Counted from the stretch's first letter, positions 24,050 to 33,485 are shown. The stretch: 36,511 bases of DNA from Bdellovibrio sp. 28-41-41 (GCA_002256935.1 NCGL01000027.1:1-36511), one strand, 5' to 3'. Program-made: numbers and translations. Notes: a model not told the origin generated them from the sequence alone.

Positions 24050-24475
24050 TTGAAGATTCTAAAAATTTCCAGTCTAATATTAGTTTATTTTTTCGCTAAA
24101 GCCGCTTTGGCGCATGGCGAAGACAAACCTGGACCCAATGGCGGATTTGTTCGAATGCCTGGAGCTTTTCACACTGAGGTTGTTCCCGTTGGACAGAATA
24201 GTTTGAAGATTTACCTACTTGATATTGAATGGAAAAACCCATCCGTTATCGGATCCTCGGTCTCAGTGACGTATAAAGGATCAAGAACCACTAAAAAAGA
24301 GTGCTCGATTGAATCCAACTATTATATATGCGAATTTCCTAAGAGTATAAATTTAAGGAAAAAAGGCGAACTACTTGTAGATGCTCAAAGAGAGAATCAA
24401 AAAGGAAATATCGTTTCATACGAACTTCCTTTGAAACTGCAAGTCATCGATGACGGACACGGCGGACATCACTAG
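24050..24475 (+). CDS. Small His-containing periplasmic protein of the second RND operon
   Basis: This 141-residue protein starts at TTG 24050 with AAGGAG six bases upstream; an ATG at 24045 ends after two codons. It has a signal peptide (MKILKISSLILVYFFAKAALA), then HGEDKPGPNGGFVRMPGAFHTEVVPVG, a beta-rich core with two Cys (KKECSIESNYYICEF), and a His-rich tail (DDGHGGHH). The Gly-Gly-x-V then H-x-E-V pattern is shared with the protein at 27642. It resembles the extra N-terminal domain found on some CzcB-type adaptors. A metal-binding helper of the RND pump is likely; no standard adaptor fold is visible. Confidence 0.65.
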   Translation: MKILKISSLILVYFFAKAALAHGEDKPGPNGGFVRMPGAFHTEVVPVGQNSLKIYLLDIEWKNPSVIGSSVSVTYKGSRTTKKECSIESNYYICEFPKSINLRKKGELLVDAQRENQKGNIVSYELPLKLQVIDDGHGGHH

Positions 24476-24498
24476 TAATTTTAGAGAGGAGTTTTCCC

Positions 24499-27400
24499 AT
24501 GCTTGATCGAGTTATCAGGTTTTCACTTACGCATAGACTTCTAGTTCTTGCTGTTGGCCTTCTGATTACGATATATGGACTTTTCACCGTCAGTAAAATG
24601 CCAGTGGACGTTTTTCCAGATCTCAATCGACCTACTGTTAACATTATGACCGAGGCGTCAGGAATGGCGCCGGAGGAAGTCGAAACCCTAGTCACACTTC
24701 CTCTGGAAACTGTACTCAACGGTCTTCCTGGCGTAGAGCGAGTGCGCTCTTCAACAGGCATCGGGCTGTCAGTGATCTATGTTGAATTCGCATGGGATAC
24801 GGATATTTATAGAAATAGGCAGCTTGTCTCAGAGAAGCTTCAACTTGCTAAGGAAAAACTTCCAGCAGGTGTTACTCCTGTCATGGGGCCGATCGCTTCT
24901 ATCATGGGAGAGATTCAGCTTATTGGTCTTTCTTCTCCCAAAGGAGATGTAAGCGCTCTTGATCTTCGCACTTTTGCAGATTGGACGATTAGACCGAGAC
25001 TTCTATCTGTTCCCGGCGTTGCGCAAGTGATCGCCATTGGCGGCGGGGTTAAGCAATATCAAATCCTTCTCTCAGCTGAAAAAATTCAGAAGTACCAGCT
25101 TCCGCTTGAGGAAATTGAAAAAGCCCTTTCGAAAATTAGCCTCAACACGACTGGTGGTTATATTGACCTTGAGAAGAAAGAATTTCTAATTCGCAATATC
25201 GGAACGATAAAATCTGAAGAAGATATTTTGAACTCCGTAGTTGGTCTTCATTTAGGTCAACCTGTCTTTGTAAAAAACATCGCTGAAGTGAAGCTTGGTC
25301 CGCAAATCAAGCGCGGCGATGGCAGCGTTAACGCAAAACCTGCCGTGATTTTGAGTATTCAAAAACAGCCAGGTGCCAATACTATAGAACTTACAGAGAA
25401 AATTGATGAGGCTCTAAAAGAGCTTGAAAAATCGCTTCCCAAGGGCGCTGAATTTCACAAAGACCTTTTTAAGCAAGGTCATTTTATTGAAGCCGCTGTC
25501 GACAATGTCAAAGAAGCCTTGAGAGATGGTACAATTCTAGTTTTCATCGTTCTTTTCATGTTTCTTCTTAATTTCCGAACGACTGCAATTACTCTTACAG
25601 CTATTCCACTCTCATTCTTAGTCACAGCAATCGTGTTTCATTATTTTGGGCTCTCGGTTAATACGATGACTCTTGGCGGTCTTGCCGTTGCCATAGGTGA
25701 ACTCGTTGATGATGCGATTGTCGATGTTGAAAACGTATTTAGAAGGCTTAAAGAAAATAAAGGTTTGGCGCAGCCCCTACCAACTCTGCAAGTCGTCTAC
25801 AACGCTTCTTCCGAGGTTCGAAACTCGATTGTTTTCGCAACAATCATTGTCGTCCTTGTTTTCCTTCCATTGTTTTACATGAGTGGAATCGAAGGGCGTC
25901 TTTTTATCCCACTCGGCGTGGCTTACATCGTCTCTTTGCTAGCTTCACTTTTCGTATCTTTAACGATCACTCCTGTACTTTGCTCTTTGCTTCTCTCGAA
26001 AGATAAGTTGATTGATCATGAAGATGGAAGGCTTGTTCGAGTCCTTAAAAATTGGGACCGCAAACTACTTACGAAATCTCTCGACCATCCAAATATCGTC
26101 TTTGGCGTGTCCATAGCGCTTTTTTTGGGGTCTCTGGCTCTTATTCCATTTATGGGGCGGGATTTTCTTCCAAAATTTAATGAAGGTACTGCGACTGTCG
26201 GCGTACTCGCTCAACCGGGAATCTCGCTAGAGGAATCCAATAAGATCGGTGCTCAGATCGAGGAACTTCTTCTTTCGATTCCAGAAATTAAATCTGTCGC
26301 TCGTCGCACTGGTCGTGCAGAACTTGATGAACACGCCGAAGGTGTACATTCTTCTGAAATCGACGTCGATTTTAAAAATGAAGGACGACCTCGAGAAGTT
26401 GTTCTCAAAGAAATGCGCGAGAAGCTTGAAAAGATCTCTGGCGTTTTTGTGAACATCGGTCAGCCAATTTCACATAGACTTGATCATCTTCTTTCGGGTG
26501 TTCGTGCGCAAATCGCAATTAAAGTCTTCGGTCCTGACCTTAATACTCTTCGAGGAAAAGCTTCAGAGATTTATAAGGCTCTTGAAGGGACTCCAGGGCT
26601 TGTGGATTTACAAATTGAGCAACAAGTCTTGATCCCTCAAGTAAAAATCCAGCTTTTGCGTGATGAGGCAGGCCAATACGGTATCGTTGCTGGCGAACTT
26701 TCTGAAACTCTCGAAAAAGCTTTGAATGGTGAGGTTGTTGCGCAGGTTCTTGATCAGCAAAGAACTTTTAATGTCTATATGCGATTTGATGATCAATCGC
26801 GCGCTAATCTTGATCTGATGAAAAAAACGACTCTTAAGATCATGCCTGACGGTCGAAAAGTGACTCTTGAGAAGGTCGCCGATGTTTTTGAATCTCAAGG
26901 TCCTAACCAAATTAATCGCGAAAATGCGCAAAGAAGAATCGTGGTTTCTGCCAATTCTTCAGGTCGGGATCTAGACAGTTTGGTTCAGGAAATTCAAAGT
27001 CGAATTCTAAAGCAAGTTCAAGTGCCCGACGGATACTTCGTGCAATATGGCGGTCAGTTTGAAAGTCAAAAGTCTGCAAGCCGGTTGATTTTGATGCTGG
27101 GACTTCTGTCCCTAGTTGGAATCTTTGTTGTTCTCTACGCGCACTTCAGATCATCTTTTATTGCCATTCAGATCATGCTGAATATTCCTATGGCTTTGAT
27201 CGGAAGCTTAGTTGCGATCTACCTGTCTGATCGCATTTTCTCTATCGCCACAATGGTCGCCTTTGTCACTCTTTGCGGTATCGCAAGTCGAAACGGGATC
27301 ATGATGATTTCCCATTACCTGCATTTGATGAAATATGAGGGCGAAAAATTCACGAAGGAAATGGTGATTCGGGGTTCTCTTGAAAGACTGGTCCCCGTTT

Positions 27401-27630
27401 TGATGACGGCATTAACCGCCATATTGGGACTTTTACCGCTTGTCTTAGCAAAGGGCGAGGCCGGAAAAGAGATTCTCCACCCTGTGGCAGTTGTGATTGT
27501 CGGCGGTCTCTTAAGCTCTACGCTACTCGACATGTTTGTCACGCCAACTGTCTTCTACCGCTTTGGTAAGAAGTCTGCGGAGGACAACCTTACTTTTAAT
27601 GAAACAGAACTTAAACCAACACAACACTAG
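24499..27630 (+). CDS. HME-RND efflux pump, CzcA/CusA family, probable divalent-metal type
   Basis: This 1043-residue pump starts at ATG 24499 with GAGGAG upstream. It has the full RND fold. The TM4 relay carries extra acids: GELVDDAIVDVENVFRRL at about 397-414. The first periplasmic half starts MPVDVFPDLNRPTVNIMTEA. The three methionines of CusA are not conserved: the equivalents read TATVGVLAQPGIS, HSSEIDVDF and HRLDHLLSGV. A Cu(I)/Ag(I) methionine path is therefore not supported, and a divalent ion (Zn, Co, Ni, Cd) is more likely. It shares the ECF promoter of the operon and is flanked by two small periplasmic His proteins rather than an adaptor. Confidence 0.88.
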   Translation: MLDRVIRFSLTHRLLVLAVGLLITIYGLFTVSKMPVDVFPDLNRPTVNIMTEASGMAPEEVETLVTLPLETVLNGLPGVERVRSSTGIGLSVIYVEFAWDTDIYRNRQLVSEKLQLAKEKLPAGVTPVMGPIASIMGEIQLIGLSSPKGDVSALDLRTFADWTIRPRLLSVPGVAQVIAIGGGVKQYQILLSAEKIQKYQLPLEEIEKALSKISLNTTGGYIDLEKKEFLIRNIGTIKSEEDILNSVVGLHLGQPVFVKNIAEVKLGPQIKRGDGSVNAKPAVILSIQKQPGANTIELTEKIDEALKELEKSLPKGAEFHKDLFKQGHFIEAAVDNVKEALRDGTILVFIVLFMFLLNFRTTAITLTAIPLSFLVTAIVFHYFGLSVNTMTLGGLAVAIGELVDDAIVDVENVFRRLKENKGLAQPLPTLQVVYNASSEVRNSIVFATIIVVLVFLPLFYMSGIEGRLFIPLGVAYIVSLLASLFVSLTITPVLCSLLLSKDKLIDHEDGRLVRVLKNWDRKLLTKSLDHPNIVFGVSIALFLGSLALIPFMGRDFLPKFNEGTATVGVLAQPGISLEESNKIGAQIEELLLSIPEIKSVARRTGRAELDEHAEGVHSSEIDVDFKNEGRPREVVLKEMREKLEKISGVFVNIGQPISHRLDHLLSGVRAQIAIKVFGPDLNTLRGKASEIYKALEGTPGLVDLQIEQQVLIPQVKIQLLRDEAGQYGIVAGELSETLEKALNGEVVAQVLDQQRTFNVYMRFDDQSRANLDLMKKTTLKIMPDGRKVTLEKVADVFESQGPNQINRENAQRRIVVSANSSGRDLDSLVQEIQSRILKQVQVPDGYFVQYGGQFESQKSASRLILMLGLLSLVGIFVVLYAHFRSSFIAIQIMLNIPMALIGSLVAIYLSDRIFSIATMVAFVTLCGIASRNGIMMISHYLHLMKYEGEKFTKEMVIRGSLERLVPVLMTALTAILGLLPLVLAKGEAGKEILHPVAVVIVGGLLSSTLLDMFVTPTVFYRFGKKSAEDNLTFNETELKPTQH

Positions 27631-27641
27631 GAGAAAAATCA

Positions 27642-28040
27642 ATGAAACAACTTATTCTTTCCGCAGCTTTGCTCTTCGCATTCGGGGCAGTTCATGCCCA
27701 TGAAGGACATGACAAAACCCCGGGAGCACTCGCCGCCCCACACGGAGGTATGATCAAAGGAACTGATCATATTTATCTTGAACTGGTTTCGGGCCCTAAC
27801 GAGATCAAAGCCTATCCACTTGATCACGAAATGAAAGCTGTTCCTGTTGCCGACGTAAAACTCGACGCGAAAATGTCGATCCCAAGGAAAAATAAGTCGG
27901 AAACAATTAAGTTCACTGCGCAAGCCGAGTACTTTTCAGCCAAGGTCGACGCAAAAGGTGCCCATCGCTATGAGCTCAATGTCACGATCACCCACGGCGG
28001 AAAAACTGAAAAATTGAAATTCAGCGTTGAGCCGCAGTAG
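27642..28040 (+). CDS. Second small His-rich periplasmic protein of the RND operon
   Basis: This 132-residue protein (ATG 27642; GGAG upstream) has a signal peptide to about residue 19, then HEGHDKTPGALAAPHGGMIKGTDHIYLELVSG. The APHGG followed by H-x-x-LELV pattern resembles that of the protein at 24050 (PNGG then FHTEVV), and KAYPLDHE corresponds to KIYLLDIE there. The two look like diverged copies of one domain placed either side of the pump gene. The domain is also seen at the start of some CzcB-type adaptors. The function is probably metal binding in the periplasm. Confidence 0.65.
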   Translation: MKQLILSAALLFAFGAVHAHEGHDKTPGALAAPHGGMIKGTDHIYLELVSGPNEIKAYPLDHEMKAVPVADVKLDAKMSIPRKNKSETIKFTAQAEYFSAKVDAKGAHRYELNVTITHGGKTEKLKFSVEPQ

Positions 28041-28061
28041 TCTTTAAAAAAGGAATGCATT

Positions 28062-29363
28062 ATGAATCAGCCTCTTTGTTTTCGTCATTTGGTTCTTGTC
28101 GGATTACTTCTTTTGGGTGGAAAGGTATCTGCTCACCATCCAAATGAGGGATCACTCACACTTGAGCAGCTTCTTAAGGAGGCTGAAGTCCAGAATCTCG
28201 ACATCAAAGAGGCTGAAAGTCAGTTTAAATCCTCTGAAGCCCTGGCAAGTTCTCTGAATGGGCGATTAATGCCACAGCTTTCTGTCGAAGGCGGTCCTCT
28301 TACGACCAAATTTGATGACGAAAAGAATTCAGGCACTGCCGTTTATGGTAGGGCCGAATGGAATCTCTATCGTGGCGGAAGAGATTCCAGCGAGCTTGAT
28401 AAAGCAAAAATTAGAAGCGATCTGGATAGAAAGAAATATGAGGCCGTTAAATCAAAAGTTATACGAGAAGTGAGTCGCATATACTACGAGCTTCTCTTTT
28501 TTCTTGAAGGTTCTGACCTGAAGCAAAAGGCTATTGAAATGAACCAAGAGCAAATGAAGCTAGCAAAACTTAAGAAAAGCTCTGGATTTACATCAAGTGC
28601 TGACGTGATTGAGTTCGAATTACGAGAAGCTACCTTAAATTCCGATCTTAAAATGCTCACGCAAGTCATAACCGAAAAATCCAGGGAGCTCTCTGTTCTC
28701 TTGGGGAGAAGCGATTCATCAATTCCCAATTTGGTTAAAGGGCATTTGACCCGTGAATCATCAACTACTTTGAACAAAGAAAACGTACTATCTCGCCTGA
28801 ATATGAGTAATATTGAAATTGCGGAGTCTCAAGCCGAACTCAAGTTAAGTGAGAAAGATGCCGCAATCGCCAGATCTGGATACCTTCCTTCTTTAGATCT
28901 CGAGGCAAAATACGGAAAGATCGGTAATGAGGAAAAAATATTTGCTGAGAACAACAACTACTCAGTTATGCTAAAGCTCTCAGTTCCTTTGTTTTCCGGT
29001 TTTGAAACTATGAATCAAACTAAATCTGCTCGTTCGGCCGTTGTCGCGCGAAATACCGCAGCTTCGAGAAAAACACTCCTAATTATAGCGGAAACGGAAA
29101 ATCTCTTTTCTCAGCTTTCAACTCTTACTGATCGTTTGAACTTGGAGGAAAAAAATCTTTCAAAATCTGAAGACTATTACAAAATCACTTTGGGCGAATA
29201 CAGACGCGGAGTCAAAAACTCACCTGATATGGTTGGCGCCTCGGAGCGCCTGCTTGAGGCACGCATCCGAAATCTTGAATACCGCAAAGACTACTATCTA
29301 ACTAAACTGAAAATATATGAACTTGTCAGTAGCGATCCTAACAAGGATGAAATAAGTAAATAG
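28062..29363 (+). CDS. TolC-family outer-membrane channel of the second RND system
   Basis: This 433-residue protein has a signal peptide (to about 25, KVSAHH) and the repeated TolC pattern: SLTLEQLLKEAEVQNLDIKEAESQFKSSEALAS, ISRIYYELLFFL-type coiled helices, and a second half LSRLNMSNIEIAESQAELKLSEKDAAIARSGYLPSLDLEAKYG. It is the last gene of the operon, 21 nt after the small His protein. It would pair with the pump at 24499. It is clearly diverged from the TolC at 7932. Confidence 0.85.
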   Translation: MNQPLCFRHLVLVGLLLLGGKVSAHHPNEGSLTLEQLLKEAEVQNLDIKEAESQFKSSEALASSLNGRLMPQLSVEGGPLTTKFDDEKNSGTAVYGRAEWNLYRGGRDSSELDKAKIRSDLDRKKYEAVKSKVIREVSRIYYELLFFLEGSDLKQKAIEMNQEQMKLAKLKKSSGFTSSADVIEFELREATLNSDLKMLTQVITEKSRELSVLLGRSDSSIPNLVKGHLTRESSTTLNKENVLSRLNMSNIEIAESQAELKLSEKDAAIARSGYLPSLDLEAKYGKIGNEEKIFAENNNYSVMLKLSVPLFSGFETMNQTKSARSAVVARNTAASRKTLLIIAETENLFSQLSTLTDRLNLEEKNLSKSEDYYKITLGEYRRGVKNSPDMVGASERLLEARIRNLEYRKDYYLTKLKIYELVSSDPNKDEISK

Positions 29364-29607
29364 AGATCAAGTTAAAATGTATTTTTTCATACCAAGGAAA
29401 AGGAACTTGTTGATTTCACATACGATCCGCAGTGGCATTCGGCAATGACAGAGCCGCTATGGCAAATATCTTGCAGTTAAAAGATTATATTTTTCACTCC
29501 TTCCCCGCTTCTAACTAAAGCATGAGAAGAGTACGCTAATAAATTTATATGGGAAAAATAGGACATCAATAGTATTTATGTCCCTAAAACTATAGCAAGA
29601 GGATTTT

Positions 29608-29868
29608 ATGGAAACAATTTTAACCAGAGGCATGGGAAACTTGCAAAGTTCAACTTCACAAATCCAAGCAGCAAAGATATTTGTTTTTATTGGACGTGCT
29701 TCTATTTTTGTCAGCTTTCTTTCGCTGATTGGTGCATGGATTACTCAAGTATCTGGAGGCTACTTTTTAGGCATGAGTCAGCAACATCTGTTCTTCGACT
29801 CAATTGCACTTTCGCTATTAGGAATTGGATTCCTAGCTGATAGTTTTCTTCACGCAAAAGGATTGTAA
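29608..29868 (+). CDS. Small membrane protein of unknown function
   Basis: This 86-residue protein has two hydrophobic segments (about 24-48, FVFIGRASIFVSFLSLIGAW, and 60-78, DSIALSLLGIGFLADSF) and starts at ATG 29608 after AAGAGGA. It stands alone between the RND operon and cueR. No family is recognised. Confidence 0.5.
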   Translation: METILTRGMGNLQSSTSQIQAAKIFVFIGRASIFVSFLSLIGAWITQVSGGYFLGMSQQHLFFDSIALSLLGIGFLADSFLHAKGL

Positions 29869-29953
29869 CGGTAGGAAAAGCAATACAAAGAAGAAATCTT
29901 CGTTATTTGCCCCCGGACATTCACGAACTTCTTATTTCTAAAGCAAGATCTTT

Positions 29954-30340
29954 CTAACTCTCCAGATTTTCCAAAATAGGACAGTCCGGCCGATGATCGC
30001 CGTGACAAGTTTTAGCCAAATGTTTCAACGTTTTTACCATTGCTTGAAGCTCTAAAACTTTCATCTCTATTTCCTCGATGTGCTTAACCGCGAGACTCTT
30101 CACATCAGAACTTGCGCGGTTCTTGTTGCGCCAAAGACCTACAAGTTTTTTGATCTCTTTCATTGAGAATCCCAGGTTTCGCGATCGCTTCACAAAAGAA
30201 AGAATATGAACGTCTGTTTCTGAGTAGGTCCGATATCCAGCCTCACTACGAATTGCCCTAGGTATAATACCTATAGATTCATAATGACGAATAAGCTTAG
30301 CATTTATGCCCGAAACTTTTGCTGCTTGTCCGATGTTCAT
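29954..30340 (-). CDS. cueR: CueR-type MerR-family copper-responsive activator
   Basis: This 128-residue protein has the MerR wing-helix start MNIGQAAKVSGINAKLIRHYESIGIIPRAIRSEAGYRTY, a dimerisation helix, and the metal loop TCHGDHRPDCPILENL. Cysteines C112 and C120 have the same numbering and spacing as E. coli CueR, and the ASSDVK segment carries the monovalent-metal serine at about S78. It should therefore respond to Cu(I)/Ag(I)/Au(I). It is divergent from the P-type ATPase. Both promoters carry a CueR operator, including its own (30384-30404), which supports autoregulation. Confidence 0.93.
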   Translation of the reverse strand: MNIGQAAKVSGINAKLIRHYESIGIIPRAIRSEAGYRTYSETDVHILSFVKRSRNLGFSMKEIKKLVGLWRNKNRASSDVKSLAVKHIEEIEMKVLELQAMVKTLKHLAKTCHGDHRPDCPILENLES

Positions 30341-30376
30341 ATAGTTTCCCTCAATCGATTGTTACAACACACCACA

Positions 30377-30407
30377 AGTATAAACCTTCCTATTATTGGA
30401 AGGTCAA
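30377..30407 (-). promoter_or_regulatory. CueR operator and promoter for cueR
   Basis: ACCTTCC-N7-GGAAGGT (30384-30404; seven-base arms, seven-base centre). On the minus strand the -35 TTGACC is at 30407-30402 and the -10 TATACT at 30382-30377, with a long 19-nt spacer. This long spacer with a central dyad is the MerR-family arrangement. Confidence 0.85.
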
Positions 30408-30479
30408 GATAGAGCGTAAATTCTCAAATTAAAACATCTAGGACTCATTTATTTTGCAGTTGGCAATTGTTTTTTCCTA

Positions 30480-30510
30480 TTGACCTTCCAAGCATTGGAA
30501 GGTGCATGAT
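30480..30510 (+). promoter_or_regulatory. CueR operator and promoter of the copper ATPase
   Basis: ACCTTCC-N7-GGAAGGT (30483-30503). The -35 is TTGACC (30480-30485) and after 19 nt a -10-like CATGAT lies at 30505-30510. Arms are identical to the cueR-side operator. The ATG at 30560 lies about 50 nt downstream. Confidence 0.85.
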
Positions 30511-30559
30511 GATCTTATACCAATGCTTCCTATTTAACGGAAACTTGAATGGAGAATTT

Positions 30560-32956
30560 ATGGATCACTCGCATCCTAATAACAAAAATCATAATCACGA
30601 GCATTCGCACTCACCTGACGACCATTCTTGCTGCTCGATTGATCATAAAAAGGAAACAGGTCTTGTAAAAGATCCTGTTTGCGGAATGATGATCGATCCA
30701 AAAACAGCTAAAGGCGGAAGCACAAATCTTAATGGTGAAACTTTCTACTTCTGTAGTCCAAAGTGCAAAATAAAATTTGAAGCCGAACCATCAAAGTATT
30801 TAGCTCCTCAAACTAAAAAAGTAGAAGAAGCCGATACAGAAGCGATCTACACTTGTCCGATGCATCCAGAGATCAAACAAAAAGGACCCGGAAATTGCCC
30901 TATCTGCGGAATGGCATTAGAGCCTGAACAAGTTTCTTTGGAAGAAATTGAAAATCCTGAACTGTCTGATTTTACAAGACGTTTACGAGTCAGTGTTCCT
31001 TTGACCATTCCACTTTTACTTCTTGCCATGTCTGATTTAATACCAGGTCAACCGGTACAACACGCAATTCCTGCTTGGATCAACGCTGGCATTCAGTTCT
31101 TACTGGCAACACCTGTGGTTCTTTGGGGAGGCCTCCCTTTCTTTGAACGTGCCTGGGCCTCGGTCAAAACTAGAAACTTTAATATGTTTACGCTGATTGC
31201 TCTAGGGACTGGAGTTGCTTATATCTTTAGTTTGGTCGGAACATTCATTCCTTCCGTTTTTCCTGACAGCATCAAAGTTCATGGAGGGATGGTTCCCCTT
31301 TATTTTGAAGCCGCCGCCGTTATCGTAACGCTAGTTTTGCTAGGACAAGTTCTGGAGCTTCGAGCAAGAAATCAAACCGGAAACGCCATACGAGCACTTT
31401 TAGGTCTTGCCCCAAAGACGGCTCGCAAAATTAAGTCTGACGGTTCTGAAGAAGATATTCCAGTTGAACACATTCACGTCGGTGATCTTTTGCGAGTCAG
31501 ACCAGGCGAAAAAGTCCCTGTGGATGGAGAAGTGACAGACGGACGAAGTTCTGTAGATGAATCCATGATTACGGGCGAGCCTATTGCGGTAGAAAAAGAT
31601 AAGGGCGATACAGTTACGGGAGCGACTGTCAACGGAACTGGTAGTCTTGTCATGAAGGCAACTAGAGTAGGCTCTGATACCCTTCTTTCTCAAATTGTGA
31701 AGATGGTTTCACAAGCCCAGCGCAGCCGTGCTCCAATTCAAAAATTAGCTGATACAGTTTCAGGATATTTTGTTCCCGTAGTCGTATTAATTGCGATTAT
31801 TACAGCAGTTGTTTGGTATCTAGTGGGACCGGAGCCACAGCTTACTCATGCGATCATCAACTCTGTTGCCGTTCTTATTATCGCCTGTCCGTGTGCGCTT
31901 GGACTAGCAACTCCTATGTCAATTATGGTGGGAACTGGAAAAGGAGCAACTTTAGGTGTTCTTATTAAAAATGCCGAAGCCTTAGAGACTTTAGAGAAAG
32001 TCACAACTCTCGTTGTGGATAAAACAGGAACTCTGACTGTTGGAAAACCAAAACTGGCTGCCGTTAAAACTTTGAATGGGTTTGTCGAAGCGGATGTTCT
32101 AGCCCTAGTCGCATCACTTGAAAAATCAAGCGAACACCCTCTAGCTGAGGCAATCGTTCAAGGGGCTAATGATCAAAATTTGAAAATTGAATCTGTTTCT
32201 GACTTTGAATCCATCACTGGAATGGGCGTAAAAGGGAAAATCCAAAATCGCACTGTCTTAGTAGGAAACAAAAAACTTCTTGAGAAGTTTGGTGTGGAAT
32301 CAAATGAACTGTCTTTGTTAGCAAAAGACCTTCAAAGCACAGGACATGGAGCAATGCTTGCTTCAATTGACGGAAAGCCCGCAGCAGTGATTGCTGTTAA
32401 GGATCCAGTCAAGGAATCAGCTAAACCTGCGATTGAATATTTCCACTCAAAAGGAATCGAAGTTGTCATGCTCACAGGTGATAATCGCAATACCGCTGAA
32501 GTTGTCGCTCGCGAGATGGGAATTGATCGCGTAGAAGCGGAAGTTCTTCCTCAACGAAAAAGTGAAATTATCAAACGACTTCAATCTGAAGGCAAAATCG
32601 TTGCGATGGCTGGAGATGGAATTAACGACGCTCCCGCTTTAGCTCAAGCTCATGTGGGCATCGCTATGGGAACCGGCACAGATGTCGCAATGGAAAGCGC
32701 TGGAGTTACTCTTGTTAAGGGAGATCTTACAGGTGCCGTTCGTGCGCACAAATTAAGCCAAGCCACAATGAAAAACATTCGTCAAAACTTGTTGTTCGCA
32801 TTTGGATACAATGTTCTGGGTGTACCCGTTGCAGCCGGCCTGCTCTATCCTATGTTTGGGATTTTATTGAGCCCAATGATTGCGAGCCTGGCGATGAGTT
32901 TAAGTTCGGTTTCGGTAGTTGGAAATGCATTAAGATTGCGTAGCGAAAGAATTTAA
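30560..32956 (+). CDS. copA: Cu(I)/Ag(I)-exporting P1B-type ATPase with YHS and HMBD N-terminal domains
   Basis: I start at ATG 30560 (site GGAG at 30551), which lies after the CueR promoter; the longer frame from 30467 runs back through it and is rejected. The protein has 798 residues. Order: His-rich tail (1-29), a YHS domain ([10 protein letters not shown] to FCSPKC, 38-69), an HMBD (YTCPMHP then GNCPICGM, 97-118), eight predicted helices with CPC at 443-445, TGE at 338-340, the phosphorylation motif DKTGT at 487-491, HP in SSEHPLAEA, and GDGIND. It exports monovalent copper or silver across the inner membrane. Standard CxxC heavy-metal domains are absent at the N-terminus, which is typical of this YHS subtype. 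Confidence 0.94.
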   Translation: MDHSHPNNKNHNHEHSHSPDDHSCCSIDHKKETGLVKDPVCGMMIDPKTAKGGSTNLNGETFYFCSPKCKIKFEAEPSKYLAPQTKKVEEADTEAIYTCPMHPEIKQKGPGNCPICGMALEPEQVSLEEIENPELSDFTRRLRVSVPLTIPLLLLAMSDLIPGQPVQHAIPAWINAGIQFLLATPVVLWGGLPFFERAWASVKTRNFNMFTLIALGTGVAYIFSLVGTFIPSVFPDSIKVHGGMVPLYFEAAAVIVTLVLLGQVLELRARNQTGNAIRALLGLAPKTARKIKSDGSEEDIPVEHIHVGDLLRVRPGEKVPVDGEVTDGRSSVDESMITGEPIAVEKDKGDTVTGATVNGTGSLVMKATRVGSDTLLSQIVKMVSQAQRSRAPIQKLADTVSGYFVPVVVLIAIITAVVWYLVGPEPQLTHAIINSVAVLIIACPCALGLATPMSIMVGTGKGATLGVLIKNAEALETLEKVTTLVVDKTGTLTVGKPKLAAVKTLNGFVEADVLALVASLEKSSEHPLAEAIVQGANDQNLKIESVSDFESITGMGVKGKIQNRTVLVGNKKLLEKFGVESNELSLLAKDLQSTGHGAMLASIDGKPAAVIAVKDPVKESAKPAIEYFHSKGIEVVMLTGDNRNTAEVVAREMGIDRVEAEVLPQRKSEIIKRLQSEGKIVAMAGDGINDAPALAQAHVGIAMGTGTDVAMESAGVTLVKGDLTGAVRAHKLSQATMKNIRQNLLFAFGYNVLGVPVAAGLLYPMFGILLSPMIASLAMSLSSVSVVGNALRLRSERI

Positions 32957-32977
32957 ATGAGAAGAACCGGGAAAAAT

Positions 32978-33053
32978 TGGTGGTCTGTAGTGGACTCGAA
33001 CCACTGACCTCGTCCATGTCAAGGACGCGCGCTACCAACTACGCTAACAGACC
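32978..33053 (-). tRNA. tRNA-Val(GAC), complete, with encoded CCA
   Basis: On the minus strand: acceptor GGTCTGT/ACAGACC pairs fully. The D-stem is GCGT/GCGC (one G-T pair) with loop AGTTGGTA. The anticodon stem is CGTCC/GGACG, loop TTGACAT, anticodon GAC (valine). The T-stem is AGTGG/CCACT with loop TTCGAGT, then A73 and CCA. A short T run follows. It is the only intact member of the tRNA-Val copies in this window and is the likely host gene used by the mobile elements. Confidence 0.93.
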
Positions 33054-33231
33054 AATTTGAAATCCCAAAGCATCGAAAAAACCGAAATCATTTAGTTGCT
33101 ACCAAGCTACCAAGCTACCAAAACCCAGACACCTGTCTGACCCTTGAAACTAAAATCTGTCGATTTCTTAGCAACATAGCAGAAGTTCATTTACTGACGC
33201 AGTTCCATGTCAAGGAAGCGCGCTACCAAAA
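33001..33231. repeat. Right copy of the long imperfect direct repeat
   Basis: Matches 391-608. It starts inside the tRNA-Val, then holds gctaccaa in three units (33098-33121), the near-identical block starting accaaaacccagac (about 33115-33165), and ends with a tRNA 5' fragment (33203-33229). The remainder up to 33485 shows no gene and no clear terminator. Confidence 0.8.
33203..33229 (-). repeat. Short tRNA-Val D-arm/anticodon-arm fragment, right copy
   Basis: On the minus strand this reads TTTGGTAGCGCGCTTCC, then TTGACATGGAA. It matches 585-607 and the start of 6479-6537, but no T-arm or acceptor follows. Confidence 0.7.
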
Positions 33232-33485
33232 TCACATAAATTTAAGTCAGTGATAAAATTGGAAAAAAAACGGTTAAGAATTTTGTTAGCAAAATCTAAT
33301 GGCCACTCTGAAAGATGAGCATCAAATCATTCGTCAGCGTGCATTCAATCCCGTGGTCCAGATGCAAAGGGTAAACTTGTGAAATTTCACATACAAATTT
33401 GCAATTTTTCACTGATGCCTCGAATATGGAATTAACGTCGCTTTTGTGATGCTTAAAAATTAGTTTTAAAAATACGGGAGCATAT

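Noticed and set aside
30467..30559. Longer N-terminus for the copper ATPase
   Set aside because: The extra codons run through the CueR operator and promoter; the ATG at 30560 has a ribosome site and begins the His-rich tail.
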